Shown here piece by piece: positions 1 to 8,958 of a stretch of DNA of 64,000 bases. The stretch comes from Methylobacterium sp. 77 (GTDB taxonomy: Bacteria > Pseudomonadota > Alphaproteobacteria > Rhizobiales > Beijerinckiaceae): contig NZ_KB910516.1 in assembly GCF_000372825.1 (NCBI RefSeq), positions 2,202,011 to 2,266,010 of the forward strand, read 5' to 3'. A model generated the notes under the pieces. That model did no database searches and was not told the origin of the DNA. It was given only the letters and a program-made list of their open reading frames with translations. Made by a program: the position numbers and the translations under genes. Numbering within the stretch: the stretch's first letter is position 1; the number at the start of each line of letters is the position of its first letter.

Positions 1-155
1 TTGGCGCCCCAATGGTTGAGCAGCACCACGGGCACGCCGGCCGAAGGTCCGAGCAGCCGGTAGGCGAATGTCGTTCCCGCTGCAGTGACGCTACGGTTTG
101 GTGCATCGGTCCATGGCGATGGGGAGGATGCAAGCTGGGAGACCGACATGTTCAT
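1..155 (-). CDS. alpha/beta hydrolase, N-terminal part (runs off the left edge)
   Basis: About 51 codons are visible, beginning ATG at 155. The start overlaps the TGA stop of the oxidoreductase gene upstream (ATGA), so the two are probably translationally coupled. After a variable N-terminus the frame reads TTFAYRLLGPSAGVPVVLLNHWGA, which matches the first beta strands and oxyanion region of alpha/beta hydrolases (VVLLNHWG). The nucleophile and the rest of the triad lie outside the window, so the substrate cannot be inferred. It is the third member of the operon running leftward from about 1.4 kb. Confidence 0.7.
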   Translation of the reverse strand, partial: MNMSVSQLASSPSPWTDAPNRSVTAAGTTFAYRLLGPSAGVPVVLLNHWGA

Positions 156-1171
156 GCCGCCGCTCCTTCCGAATGCAGTTCGACCACGACCTTGCCTTTG
201 GACCTGCCGGCCTCAAGCTCGGTCAGAGCCCGGTCGGTCGCCTCGAACGGCACCACCCGGTCGATGACAGGGCGGATGGTCCCAGCCTCGAGCAGCGTCG
301 CGATCTCCGCCAGTTGAGCGCCGCTCGCGCGCATGAACAGGAACGCGTAGTCGATGCCGCGTGCCTTGGCCTTGCGCCGGATGCCGAGGCTTAACAGACG
401 CATGATCTGCGTAAGCACCCAGTTCAGGCCTTGCGCCTTGGCGAAGGCCGGGTCCGGAGGCCCGGAGATCGAGATCAGCTTGCCGCCCGGTTTGAGGACG
501 TTCAGGGACTTCCGAAGCGTCTCGCCGTCCAGGCTGTTGATGACCACATCGTAGCCGGACAGGATTTTCTCGAAGTCCTGTCGCCTGTAGTCGATGACGA
601 TATCGGCGCCGAGGCTCCTGACAAGGTCGGCGTTCGCCGCGCTCGTCGTCGTCGCCACCGTCGCGCCGAGATGCTTGGCGAGCTGGATCGCGAAGGTGCC
701 GACCCCGCCGGAGCCGGCGTGGATCAGCACTTTGTCGCCCGGCTTCAGCTCTGCCATTTCGACCAGGGCCTGCCACGCCGTCAGCCCGACCAAGGGAATG
801 GACGCCGCCTCGGCCATCGACAGGTTTGTCGGCTTCAAGGCGAGGTCTGCCTCGTCGACCGCGATGCGTTCGGCGAACGTGCCGATCCGTCCGTCCCGGG
901 GCCGCGCGTAGACCGCGTCGCCGACCTTGAAGCGCCGGACGTTCCGCCCGATCCGGATGACGGTCCCAGCGAGGTCGTGGCCCAGCACGAACGGGGGACG
1001 GTACTTGAGGAGCGCTTTGAACTCGCCGTTGCGGATCTTGGCGTCGAGGAGATTCAGTCCGGCGGCTTCGATGGCGACGAGGACGTCACCGTCCCGTATC
1101 GTCGGCTCGGGCATCTCGCCGAGCCGGAGCGGCTGCTTCTTCTTGTAACGGTCGAGGATGAAGGCCTTCAT
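152..1171 (-). CDS. NADP-dependent quinone oxidoreductase, MDR superfamily, zinc-independent
   Basis: This 339-residue protein has the normal length of the quinone reductase/zeta-crystallin branch of medium-chain dehydrogenases. The N-terminal GroES-like domain carries GHDLAGTV (residues 64-71) without the catalytic zinc cysteines. The Rossmann domain carries AGSGGVG (152-158) for NADPH, followed by SLGADIVIDY. The family reduces quinones or activated double bonds with NADPH. It lies between a 62-codon ORF and an alpha/beta hydrolase on the same strand, divergent from a TetR gene, which is a typical inducible detoxification arrangement. The true substrate is unknown. Confidence 0.9.
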   Translation of the reverse strand: MKAFILDRYKKKQPLRLGEMPEPTIRDGDVLVAIEAAGLNLLDAKIRNGEFKALLKYRPPFVLGHDLAGTVIRIGRNVRRFKVGDAVYARPRDGRIGTFAERIAVDEADLALKPTNLSMAEAASIPLVGLTAWQALVEMAELKPGDKVLIHAGSGGVGTFAIQLAKHLGATVATTTSAANADLVRSLGADIVIDYRRQDFEKILSGYDVVINSLDGETLRKSLNVLKPGGKLISISGPPDPAFAKAQGLNWVLTQIMRLLSLGIRRKAKARGIDYAFLFMRASGAQLAEIATLLEAGTIRPVIDRVVPFEATDRALTELEAGRSKGKVVVELHSEGAAA

Positions 1172-1208
1172 GGTCGCTGAAACTCCGCGTGCCGAGGATG
1201 GGATGACG

Positions 1209-1397
1209 TCACGCGGCGAAGGCGTAGCGCTTGGTCGTATGGATGGTGCCGAAGTCGGGGATCATCGCCTGTCGCGCCGCTTGAAAGGCTTTCCATTGGC
1301 CGGCGATATGGAGGTGTGGGATCGTCACCGGCTCGCGCCGCACGAACCGGTCCGCATAGGTGGCGCCGGTGACGAGGACGGCGGGCTTGGTCAGCAT
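1209..1397 (-). CDS. 62-residue ORF, possible remnant of an NAD(P)-binding protein
   Basis: The ATG at 1397 has an AAAGGG ribosome-binding site about 8 nt upstream. The product opens with KPAVLVTGAT, the first strand and glycine turn of a Rossmann fold, but then passes directly into an unrelated tail (IPDFGTIHTTKRYAFAA) instead of a full domain. It may be an internal deletion derivative of an SDR/NmrA-like gene, or a genuine small protein. It sits directly behind the TetR-type operator and heads the operon with the oxidoreductase. No function is assigned. Confidence 0.4.
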   Translation of the reverse strand: MLTKPAVLVTGATYADRFVRREPVTIPHLHIAGQWKAFQAARQAMIPDFGTIHTTKRYAFAA

Positions 1398-1454
1398 GGT
1401 ATGACCCTTTCGCGTAACGCCATTTTCATGACTGAGATCATGATTGACCTTTAA

Positions 1455-1470
1455 TATGATCGTGATCATA
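1455..1470. promoter_or_regulatory. palindromic operator candidate for the divergent TetR regulator
   Basis: TATGATC-GT-GATCATA is a perfect 7-bp inverted repeat with a 2-nt centre. It lies between the divergent ORF at 1397 and the TetR gene at 1505. A further ATCATGAT palindrome sits just left of it at 1437-1444. TetR proteins usually bind such repeats in their own divergent promoters; the pairing here is inferred from position. Confidence 0.6.
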
Positions 1471-1504
1471 ATAGTGTCAACGGTCCTGACGGGATATTTT
1501 CGGT

Positions 1505-2047
1505 ATGCGGGTCACCCAGGAACAGATGCGCGAGAACCGCCAGCGCATCCTCACGGAGGCCAGCCGGTTGTTCCGAGAGAAGGGCTTCGAGGCGGTCGGT
1601 GTGGCCGAGGTGATGAAGGCGGTCGGCCTCACGCATGGCGGCTTCTATGGGCACTTCGCCTCGAAGGAGGACTTGATGGCCCACGCCATCGCGCATGCGG
1701 CAGCCGAAAAAGCCGGTTCGGGAGGCAGTCTGCCCGCCTTCCTCACCGCCTATCTGTCACCGGCACACCGGGACGACGCCGCTGGCGGTTGCCCGATGGC
1801 CGCCCTGGCGGCGGACGTCCGGCTCCGGCCGGCTCCCGCGCGTTCGGCCATGACCGCCGGCATCCGCTCGCAGATTGCTCGCATCGAGACGGCGCTTCCG
1901 GACACCGTCGAGGACAGACGCCGCGAGGCCATCGGCACCTACGCGGCCATGCTCGGAGCGTTGATTCTGGCGCGTGCAGTCGACGACGCGTCGTTCTCGG
2001 ACGAGCTCCTAGCGGAGAGCCGCAAGTGGATGGATGACGAGGCCTGA
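1505..2047 (+). CDS. TetR/AcrR family transcriptional regulator
   Basis: This 180-residue protein has the TetR helix-turn-helix in the first 60 residues: RILTEASRLFREKGFEAVGV, then MKAVGLTHGGFYGHFASKEDL with the hallmark GGFYxHFxSKEDL of helix 3/4. The C-terminal ligand domain resembles the group regulating small-molecule reductases. It is divergent from the oxidoreductase operon with a palindrome between, so it probably represses that operon and itself. The inducer is unknown. Confidence 0.92.
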   Translation: MRVTQEQMRENRQRILTEASRLFREKGFEAVGVAEVMKAVGLTHGGFYGHFASKEDLMAHAIAHAAAEKAGSGGSLPAFLTAYLSPAHRDDAAGGCPMAALAADVRLRPAPARSAMTAGIRSQIARIETALPDTVEDRRREAIGTYAAMLGALILARAVDDASFSDELLAESRKWMDDEA

Positions 2048-2119
2048 CGCCACCAAGCGAACCGACAGCGCTTCCTTTGCACAAGCCGCTGAAAGCGCAT
2101 GAGATCAGGACCACCGGGA

Positions 2120-2421
2120 TCACGGCAAGAAGCCAGACACAGCAGTGCCCGCAGATCGTCGGCGAGTTGCTCGAAGCAGCCTGCCGCCAGCCAGCGCTGC
2201 GCCTGCTGGGAGACGGCTTCCCAGGGTGGGAGGTCTTTGGGCATCCACCGCCAGGGTGCCCCCGTCTTCATCACGTAGCGCTATCCGCTGAACGCCTCGC
2301 GAAGCGAGAACTCACGCTGCCCCGCATCCTCGCGCAGCAGCGTCAGGTAGCGGGCGACCAGTACCCATTCATCATCGGAACCGTCGGATCGGTAAGCGGC
2401 GCGCCAACAGGTCATGCCTCT
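2120..2421 (-). pseudogene. IS5-family transposase fragment with an in-frame stop
   Basis: Read leftward from about 2421, the frame gives the N-terminal IS5 (DUF4096) signature YRSDGSDDEWVLVARYLTLL, then a TAG stop at about 2280, then TGAPWRWMPKDLPPWEAV and FEQLADDLRALLCLAS before homology is lost near 2120. A full IS5 transposase continues through a DDE domain, which is absent here. It is therefore both interrupted and truncated. No terminal inverted repeats or target duplications are apparent at the borders, so this is an old decayed insertion. Confidence 0.8.
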
Positions 2422-2545
2422 TCATCCGGATTCCAACCCGCCAAGGTCCATCACGGCCTGGAGGCGCAGAAGCTGTCTAAGCTCCAAGCGTTCCTTGATT
2501 CCAGAGGTCGGCTACAACCGGATTTCTAAAGCTCGACGATGTTGC

Positions 2546-3067
2546 CTATGTCCCGGCATGGATATTGGGCGGACCCAGATGTTGAAGGAAATCCGGCTTG
2601 CCGAGGCTCACCCCCGCGCCGCGCAGGATCGCGTAGGCGGTGGTGACGTGGAAAAAGAAGTTCGGAAGTGCGAAGCCGGTGAGATAGGCCTGCCCCGTGA
2701 AGCGGTATCCCATGCCGTTCGGGAACTTCAGCTCAACCTCACGCTCCGCGGCTGTAGCCAACGCATCCGGGTCGACGCCCTCGACGAAGGCTATCGTCTT
2801 GGCGCAACGTTCTTTGAGCTCGGCGAAATTGGTCTCGATATCCGGCATCGCGGGCGCCCCGATCCCGGCGAGCCGCGCCACGGCGTTCTTCGCGCTGTCG
2901 GACGCCATTTGGTACTGGGCAGGCAAGGGCTTCATATCAGGGGCGAGGCGACCGACGATCAACTCGGCTTCGGGCATTTCTAATGCCGCCTTGTCGAGCC
3001 AAACACTCATGTTGCGAAGGGCGTTGACGAAAATCGGGACGCTGACGTCGTGGATGCTGGTGCTCAT
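2546..3067 (-). CDS. DUF1993 family protein
   Basis: This 173-residue cytoplasmic protein matches the DUF1993 family throughout: an N-terminal SVPIFVNALRNMSVWLDKA helix, the central RLAPDMKPLPAQYQMASDSAK, and FPNGMGYRFTGQAYLT ahead of the C-terminal histidine-containing helix NFFFHVTTAYAILR. The family has a DinB-like helical-bundle look and unknown function. It stands alone between the IS remnant and the aldehyde oxidoreductase operon. Confidence 0.85.
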   Translation of the reverse strand: MSTSIHDVSVPIFVNALRNMSVWLDKAALEMPEAELIVGRLAPDMKPLPAQYQMASDSAKNAVARLAGIGAPAMPDIETNFAELKERCAKTIAFVEGVDPDALATAAEREVELKFPNGMGYRFTGQAYLTGFALPNFFFHVTTAYAILRGAGVSLGKPDFLQHLGPPNIHAGT

Positions 3068-3154
3068 GGACGATGCTTAGGGCACCTCCCCTTATCGATG
3101 CAATGTGGAGGCGCACTCGGTGGGAGAAGACCACACTGCCCAGCCCAGATGATC

Positions 3155-5365
3155 TTAAGCCACCTCCGGCATCCGGTCGATGAGCTTATCGAGCGTGATC
3201 GGATAGTCGCGCACCCGCACGCCGGTGGCGTTGTAGATCGCGTTCGCGACGGCGGGCGCGACGCCGACCAACCCGAGTTCACCCACACCCTTGGCCTTGA
3301 CCGGCGACATGGTCGGATCGACCTCGTCGATGAAGATCGCGTCGAGATGCGGGATGTCGGCATGCACCGGCACTTCGTATCCGGCGAGGTCGTGATTGAC
3401 GAAGAAGCCGCGCTTGGTGTCGACCGCCATCTCTTCCATCAAGGCGGCGCCGACGCCCATCACCATCCCGCCGATGACCTGGCTGCGGGCCGTCTTCGGG
3501 TTGAGGATGCGGCCTGCCGCGCACACCGCCAGCATCCGGCGGACGCGGATCTCGCCGGTATAGGCGTCGACGCCGACCTCGGCGAAATGCGCGCCGAAAG
3601 TCTGCTGGGCGAACTTTTTCGACAGATCGCCGAACTCCATGACGTCCTCGACGACGATGTCGCCCGCCTTCGCCGCATCGCCCAGGGGCGCGGCGCGGTT
3701 GCCCGAACGGACCTCGCCGTCGGCGAAGGTGACGTCGGCCGAGTTGAACCCGAGTTTCTGGGCCACGGCTTCGCGCAGCTTCACGCAGGCGGCGTAGACA
3801 CCCGCGGTGACGGACGGCGCGCCCTGCTGGCCACCCGAGCCCGGCGTCTCGGGAAAATCGGAATCCCCCAATTTCGCGACGACGCGGTCGATGCCGACGC
3901 CCATCATCTCGGCTGCGGTCTGGGCGACGATGGTGTAGCTGCCTGTGCCGATATCGGTCATGTCCGTCTCGACCGTGACGACGCCGCGCCCGTCGAGCCG
4001 GACCCGGGCGCCGGACTTCGCGATCTTGGCGGCACGGATCGCGCCCGCCATGCCGATGCCCACCAGCCAGCGGCCTTCGCGTACGCTGGCGGGCGCGGCC
4101 TTGCGCCGATCCCATCCGAACCGCTCGGCGCCGGTGCGCAGGCATTCGACGAAGGGGCGGGTCGAGAACGGCATCTCGGGATGTTCTGGGTCGACCTGGG
4201 TATCGTTGAGGACCCGGAACGCAATCGGGTCCATCCCGAGTTTCTCGGCCATCTCGTCCATGGCGATCTCGAGCGCCATCAGGCCGGGCGCCTCGCCCGG
4301 AGCCCGCATGGCGTTGCCCTCGGCGAGGTCGAGCACCGTCAGGCGCTGACGCGTCATCCGGTTGGCGCCGGCGTAGAACGACCGCGTCGCCGCCGTCGAC
4401 GGTTCGGTCCTTCCGCCCGCGAGATTACCGTTGAGATTGTCGTGCCCGATGGCGGTGATCCGGCCGTCTTTCGTTGCCCCGATCCAGATGCGCTGGATCG
4501 TGGCCGGTCGGTGGATGGTGGTGTTGAACATCATCGGGCGCTGGAGCGCGAGCTTGACCGGTCGGCCCGCCACGCGCGCCGCCACCGCTGCCAGGGCGAG
4601 GTCGGTCTGAACGGTGCCCTTCCCGCCAAAGCCGCCGCCGATATAGGGCGAGACGAGGCGGATCTTGTCCTTGGCGATGTCGAGGGTCTTGGCGAGGTCG
4701 CGGAGGCCCCAGTTCATCTGCTGGATCGCGGTGTGGCATGTCAGCCGGTCGCCCTCCCACGAGGCGATGGTGGCATGCGGCTCCATCATCGCGTGCGCCT
4801 GGTCGGGGGTAGTGTAGGTCTCGTCCAGCTTGACCGGCGCGGCCGCGAACGCGGCATCGAAGTCGCCGACATGGGTCTCGGGCTTACCCCCGAACTGGCC
4901 GGCCTTGGCCACCGGCGCCGTTGCCACCGACGTGGAAAGGTCGAACGAGCCCTGTTCCCGAGTATACTCCACCCGAACGAGGGCGGCAGCGGCGCGCGCC
5001 TGCTCGAACGTCTCCGCCACGACGACCGCGACGGCCTGATGATAATGGTCGATCTCGGGGGCGGCGAGGAAGCGCTGGGCATAGAACTCACCCTTACCGA
5101 GCGTACCGGCGTTTTCGTGGGTGACGATGGTGACGACCCCCGGAGCGGCCTTGGCCGCGGCGAGGTCGAACGAGACGACGCGCCCCTTGGCGATGCCGGC
5201 ACCGACGATGTAGCCGTAGGTCAGGTTCGCCTGCGGATCGCTCCAATCGGAAGTGTAGGGCGCCGTGCCGGTGACCTTCAACGAGCCTTCGACCCGGTCG
5301 AACGGCTGGCCGACCACCTTGAGACGATCGATGGGGTTCTGGCCGGCGGGGGTGTCGAACTTCAT
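3155..5365 (-). CDS. paoC: periplasmic aldehyde oxidoreductase, molybdopterin-binding subunit (PaoC-like)
   Basis: At 736 residues this matches E. coli PaoC (about 732) in length. It is the xanthine-dehydrogenase-type molybdenum cofactor subunit that oxidises aldehydes to carboxylic acids. The cofactor loop PYIGGGFGGKG and the C-terminal KGVGELGLVG are present; the glutamate at residue 696 is in the position of the family's catalytic base. It is the third gene of a Fe-S/FAD/Mo operon and starts 3 nt after paoB ends. No PaoD/XdhC-type cofactor-insertion chaperone is encoded next to it, unlike the E. coli locus. Confidence 0.93.
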   Translation of the reverse strand: MKFDTPAGQNPIDRLKVVGQPFDRVEGSLKVTGTAPYTSDWSDPQANLTYGYIVGAGIAKGRVVSFDLAAAKAAPGVVTIVTHENAGTLGKGEFYAQRFLAAPEIDHYHQAVAVVVAETFEQARAAAALVRVEYTREQGSFDLSTSVATAPVAKAGQFGGKPETHVGDFDAAFAAAPVKLDETYTTPDQAHAMMEPHATIASWEGDRLTCHTAIQQMNWGLRDLAKTLDIAKDKIRLVSPYIGGGFGGKGTVQTDLALAAVAARVAGRPVKLALQRPMMFNTTIHRPATIQRIWIGATKDGRITAIGHDNLNGNLAGGRTEPSTAATRSFYAGANRMTRQRLTVLDLAEGNAMRAPGEAPGLMALEIAMDEMAEKLGMDPIAFRVLNDTQVDPEHPEMPFSTRPFVECLRTGAERFGWDRRKAAPASVREGRWLVGIGMAGAIRAAKIAKSGARVRLDGRGVVTVETDMTDIGTGSYTIVAQTAAEMMGVGIDRVVAKLGDSDFPETPGSGGQQGAPSVTAGVYAACVKLREAVAQKLGFNSADVTFADGEVRSGNRAAPLGDAAKAGDIVVEDVMEFGDLSKKFAQQTFGAHFAEVGVDAYTGEIRVRRMLAVCAAGRILNPKTARSQVIGGMVMGVGAALMEEMAVDTKRGFFVNHDLAGYEVPVHADIPHLDAIFIDEVDPTMSPVKAKGVGELGLVGVAPAVANAIYNATGVRVRDYPITLDKLIDRMPEVA

Positions 5366-5368
5366 GGG

Positions 5369-6319
5369 TCAGGCCCTCGCTTCGGACAGGACGGCACCGA
5401 GCGTGCGCTCGGCCAGCTTCAGCTTGTAGGCGTTCTCGGGGGTCGGCTTGGCCTCGGCGAAGACCTTGTCGGTCACCGCCCTGGCGCCTCGGGGCAGGTC
5501 GCCCTCGGCGGCCTCGATGCGCCAGGGACGTGGCGCGACCCCGCCGAACGCCACGTGACCGGAGCCGTCCTTGCCGATGATGGCGGCGACCGAAACCAGG
5601 GCGTAAGCGTAGGAGGCACGGTCGCGGACCTTGCGGTAGATGTGCGTCCCGGCGACCGGCTTCGGCAACATGACTGCAGTGATGAGCTCACCCGCCTTGA
5701 GCGTCGTATCGATCTCCGGCTTGTCGGCCGGCAGGCGGTGAAACTCGGCGATCGGGATGTTGCGTTCGGTTCCCTTCGCGTCGACCGTCTCCACGGTGGC
5801 GTCGAGCACACGCATCGCCACGGCCATATCGCCGGGGTAGGTCGCAATGCAGGTATCGCTCGTGCCGATGACGCCAAGCTGACGCGAGACGCCATCGATG
5901 GCGGCGCAGCCCGAGCCGGGCTGGCGTTTGTTGCAGGGCTGGGCGGTGTCGTAGAAATATGGGCAGCGGGTCCGCTGAAGCAGGTTTCCGGCGGTCGTCG
6001 CCTTGTTGCGCAACTGGCCCGAGGCGCCGGCCAGCAGGGCACGACTCAGGACGCCGTAATCCCTCCGGACGCGGGCATCGGCGGCGAGGTCCGTATTACG
6101 CACCAGGGCGCCGATACGCAGGCCGCCATCCGAGGCCGGCTCGATTTTGTCGAGGCCCAGGCCGTTCACGTCGACGAGGTGGGTCGGGGTCTCGATCTGA
6201 AGCTTCATCAGATCGAGGAGGTTGGTGCCGCCGGCGATGAACTTGGCGTTCGGCATCCCGGCCACGGCGGACGCCGCCCCGGCAGGTGTGCTCGGACGCT
6301 CGTAGGTGAAGGACTTCAT
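5369..6319 (-). CDS. paoB: aldehyde oxidoreductase FAD-binding subunit (PaoB-like)
   Basis: This 316-residue protein is close to E. coli PaoB (318). The FAD-binding segment [14 protein letters not shown] lies near residue 30. The segment from RCPYFYD through [11 protein letters not shown], with a later [13 protein letters not shown], supplies the four cysteines that give PaoB an extra 4Fe-4S cluster, absent from most xanthine dehydrogenase FAD subunits. The ATG at 6319 overlaps the TGA of paoA (ATGA); a longer reading upstream runs through paoA in another frame and is not credible. Confidence 0.93.
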   Translation of the reverse strand: MKSFTYERPSTPAGAASAVAGMPNAKFIAGGTNLLDLMKLQIETPTHLVDVNGLGLDKIEPASDGGLRIGALVRNTDLAADARVRRDYGVLSRALLAGASGQLRNKATTAGNLLQRTRCPYFYDTAQPCNKRQPGSGCAAIDGVSRQLGVIGTSDTCIATYPGDMAVAMRVLDATVETVDAKGTERNIPIAEFHRLPADKPEIDTTLKAGELITAVMLPKPVAGTHIYRKVRDRASYAYALVSVAAIIGKDGSGHVAFGGVAPRPWRIEAAEGDLPRGARAVTDKVFAEAKPTPENAYKLKLAERTLGAVLSEARA

Positions 6320-6966
6320 GCGGGCCTCCCGGCGACGTCGGTCACCGCTTCGACGATGTTGGAATAGGCGCCGCAGCGGCAGATGTTGCCACTCATGCGC
6401 TCCCGGATCTCGGCGTCCGTCACCTGCATCGGAGCGTTGAGATCCGCCGTGACGTGGCTCGGGATGCCGGCCCTGATCTCGGCGAGCATTGCGACGCCGG
6501 AGCAGATCTGGCCTGGCGTGCAGAACCCGCACTGGTAGCCGTCGTGTTTCACGAAGGCCGCCTGCATCGGGTGCAGGTTGTTGGGCTGCCCGAGTCCCTC
6601 GATGGTGGTGATCTCCGAGCCCTGGTGCATCACCGCAAGGGTCAGGCACGAATTGATGCGCCGACCGTCGACGATCATCGTGCAGGCCCCGCACTGGCCA
6701 TGGTCGCAGCCCTTCTTGGAACCAGTCAGGTGCAGGTGCTCGCGCGCCGCGTCGAGGAGCGAGGTGCGGGTGTCGAGCTGGAGCTCACGCCCTTGCCCGT
6801 TCACGGTCAGCGACACTTTCGCCATGACCGGCTTGTCCGCACCGGCCGGATTGGCGCCTGCGGTATCGGACCGGGCGCCTGACGGCACGGCGGCCAGGGC
6901 GGCGGTGGCGGATGCTCCGACCATCAGGTCTCTCCGGTTCAAATCGAGGTCTCCAGGACGTCCCAT
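6316..6966 (-). CDS. paoA: aldehyde oxidoreductase 2Fe-2S subunit with Tat signal (PaoA-like)
   Basis: This 216-residue subunit begins with a twin-arginine signal ([17 protein letters not shown], residues 10-26), so the assembled heterotrimer should be exported folded to the periplasm. A plant-ferredoxin-like 2Fe-2S motif (CDHGQCGAC) is followed by the second cluster motifs CGFCTPGQ and CRCGAY. It passes electrons from the Mo centre towards FAD. It is the first gene of the paoABC operon; no regulator is adjacent on this strand. Confidence 0.93.
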   Translation of the reverse strand: MGRPGDLDLNRRDLMVGASATAALAAVPSGARSDTAGANPAGADKPVMAKVSLTVNGQGRELQLDTRTSLLDAAREHLHLTGSKKGCDHGQCGACTMIVDGRRINSCLTLAVMHQGSEITTIEGLGQPNNLHPMQAAFVKHDGYQCGFCTPGQICSGVAMLAEIRAGIPSHVTADLNAPMQVTDAEIRERMSGNICRCGAYSNIVEAVTDVAGRPA

Positions 6967-7280
6967 CTCGATCTCCGAGCCTGTCGCAGGGGATGACCCA
7001 GTTCAGGGCCGTTCATCGAAAGCGGAATGCCAAAGGCAACACCGACACTTCGGATACGCTCCAAGGTACCGCGCGCATCCCAGAAGATTAGGGGCTGAAA
7101 CCTGCATAAGGTTATTAGTAAAACTAATGAGTCATTGCTTCGACCGATACCGGTTGAACGGCTCGTCGGATTTCCGGGACATCCCTGTTCCGCGATCCCT
7201 AGAAGCGGCGTGTCAGTCCGGACACGAGCTCGACGAAGACAGGAAGCATGGTGCGCATCCCTCGCGTTCGGGGGCGGGCC
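6967..7280. other. intergenic region upstream of paoA
   Basis: This 314-nt gap separates the paoABC start from the 3' end of the cupin gene. An AT-richer patch (ATAAGGTTATTAGTAAAACT, about 7107-7126) probably contains the paoA promoter. No coding sequence, palindrome or EcfG-type box was found. Confidence 0.4.
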
Positions 7281-7676
7281 CTATGGGCGGTACTGCTCGT
7301 CGCTGACCTTCTCCATCCAGGTTACGGCGCTGCCGTCTTGCGTCTCCTGAATGGCGATGTGGCTCATTGCGGTGGTCGGCCCGGCACCGTGCCAGTGCTT
7401 CTCGCCCGGCGGGAACCACACGATGTCGCCGGGACGGATCTCCTCGATGAGACCGCCTTCGCGCTGGACCAGCCCCATGCCGACGGTCACGATCAGCGTC
7501 TGACCGAGCGGATGGGTGTGCCAGGCCGTGCGGGCGCCGGGCTCGAAGGTGACGAGGGCGCCGCCGGTGCGGGCTGGCTCGTTGGGGCTGAAGAGTGGGT
7601 CGACGCGGACCGTGCCGGTGAACCAGTCGGTGGGGCCCTTGGCCGAAGCCTGCGAGCCTGAACGCTTGATCTCCAT
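7281..7676 (-). CDS. cupin-domain protein, (R)-mandelonitrile lyase-like
   Basis: This 131-residue single-domain cupin has motif 1 as [21 protein letters not shown] and motif 2 as [18 protein letters not shown], supplying metal-ligand histidines. Proteins of this kind (YwnB/carboxymuconolactone-associated cupins and bacterial mandelonitrile lyases) share [12 protein letters not shown] near the N-terminus. The ATG at 7676 has AGGAGA 8 nt upstream, better than the longer reading from 7763. A LysR gene is divergent about 160 nt away and may regulate it. Confidence 0.88.
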   Translation of the reverse strand: MEIKRSGSQASAKGPTDWFTGTVRVDPLFSPNEPARTGGALVTFEPGARTAWHTHPLGQTLIVTVGMGLVQREGGLIEEIRPGDIVWFPPGEKHWHGAGPTTAMSHIAIQETQDGSAVTWMEKVSDEQYRP

Positions 7677-7839
7677 GACGATTGTCTCCTGTCGGTACGG
7701 CCGTGCGATAGGCCGGCCTTGGCCGGGGACCATGATGGCCCGGCGGCCCGACCACCTGTGCACGGGGTCAAACTATCGCTCGCCGGCTTCGCCGATAAGC
7801 CGCTAAAACCTGCAAGCGGTCATTAGTGGAGCTTCTGGA

Positions 7840-8733
7840 TTGGCGCGGGAAAGCATCAACGACCTGATCGCCTTCCAGGCGGTCGCGCGCGAACGAAGCT
7901 TCACCCGCGCGGCGGCGCAGATGGGCGTATCGCAATCCGCCCTGAGCCAGACCGTCCGCGGCCTGGAGACCCGGCTCGGGCTTCGCCTGCTCACAAGGAC
8001 GACCCGGAGCGTCGCCGCGACCGAGGCCGGCGAGCGCCTGCTTCAGGCGGTGGGTCCGCATCTCGACGGGATCGAGGCCGGCCTCGCGGCACTGAGCGCC
8101 TTGCGCGAGAAGCCGGCCGGCACCATCCGCATCACGGCGGATGGTTACGCGGCCGGTGCCGTCGTGTGGCCTGCGCTGGCGCGCCTCCTACCGGACTATC
8201 CGGACATCAAGGTCGAGGTGGTCACCGACTACATCCTGACGGACATCGTGGCGGAACGGTTCGACGCCGGCGTGCGTCTGGGCGGCATCGTCGCCAAGGA
8301 CATGGTCGCGGTGCCCATCGGACCACCGATGCGCATGGCGACCGTCGCCACGCCGCTCTATTTTGCCGGACGCGCGAAGCCACGGACTCCCCAGGACCTC
8401 ACGGGTCACACCTGCATCAACCACCGTCTCCTCACACAGGGAGGGCTCTACGCCTGGGAGTTCGAGAAGGGCGGCCGCGAGCTTCGCGTGAGGGTGGAGG
8501 GACAACTCGTGTTCAACGACGCCCACATGTTGCTGCGGGCCGCCCTGGACGGCTTCGGCATCGCCTACCTGCCGGAGGGTTTGATCGAGCCCTACCTGGC
8601 CGAGGGCCGGCTCGTTCGGGTCCTGGCCGATTGGTGCGACCCTTTCCCGGGCTACCACCTCTACTATCCGAGCCGGCGGCAGCATTCGCCGGCTTTCGCG
8701 CTGCTGGTGGATGCCCTGCGGTATCGAACATGA
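7840..8733 (+). CDS. LysR family transcriptional regulator
   Basis: This 297-residue protein starts with TTG. The winged helix-turn-helix occupies residues 5-64 (FQAVARERSFTRAAAQMGVS, then SALSQTVRGLETRLGLRLL), followed by the periplasmic-binding-like effector domain. Its close relatives (CrgA/DsdC-like group with ATPLYFAGR) control nearby divergent oxidoreductase or cupin genes. Here the divergent cupin is the natural candidate target. The effector is unknown. Confidence 0.92.
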   Translation: MARESINDLIAFQAVARERSFTRAAAQMGVSQSALSQTVRGLETRLGLRLLTRTTRSVAATEAGERLLQAVGPHLDGIEAGLAALSALREKPAGTIRITADGYAAGAVVWPALARLLPDYPDIKVEVVTDYILTDIVAERFDAGVRLGGIVAKDMVAVPIGPPMRMATVATPLYFAGRAKPRTPQDLTGHTCINHRLLTQGGLYAWEFEKGGRELRVRVEGQLVFNDAHMLLRAALDGFGIAYLPEGLIEPYLAEGRLVRVLADWCDPFPGYHLYYPSRRQHSPAFALLVDALRYRT

Positions 8734-8958
8734 TTGTGGGGGCAGGCTGCCGGCGAAGTCTCGGCCGGTGCGGACCCCAAAAATAGAGGATCTATTAACT
8801 ATGATTCCGTCGTGGAAATTGTCGAAAGGCAGCGGTCGCGCGCGTCATGAAAAAGTGGCCCCGATGCGCATTGCGCGGGACACGGGAAAGCGGTCGCACT
8901 GGTCTAAACGGAGGTAGCCGACCACCTTGAACTCGACACATCATGTGAGGACCGAACG

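Noticed and set aside
3050..6367. 1105-codon plus-strand open frame
   Set aside because: It is the antisense shadow of paoC and paoB caused by high GC; its sequence is Arg/Gly/Asp-rich without domains.
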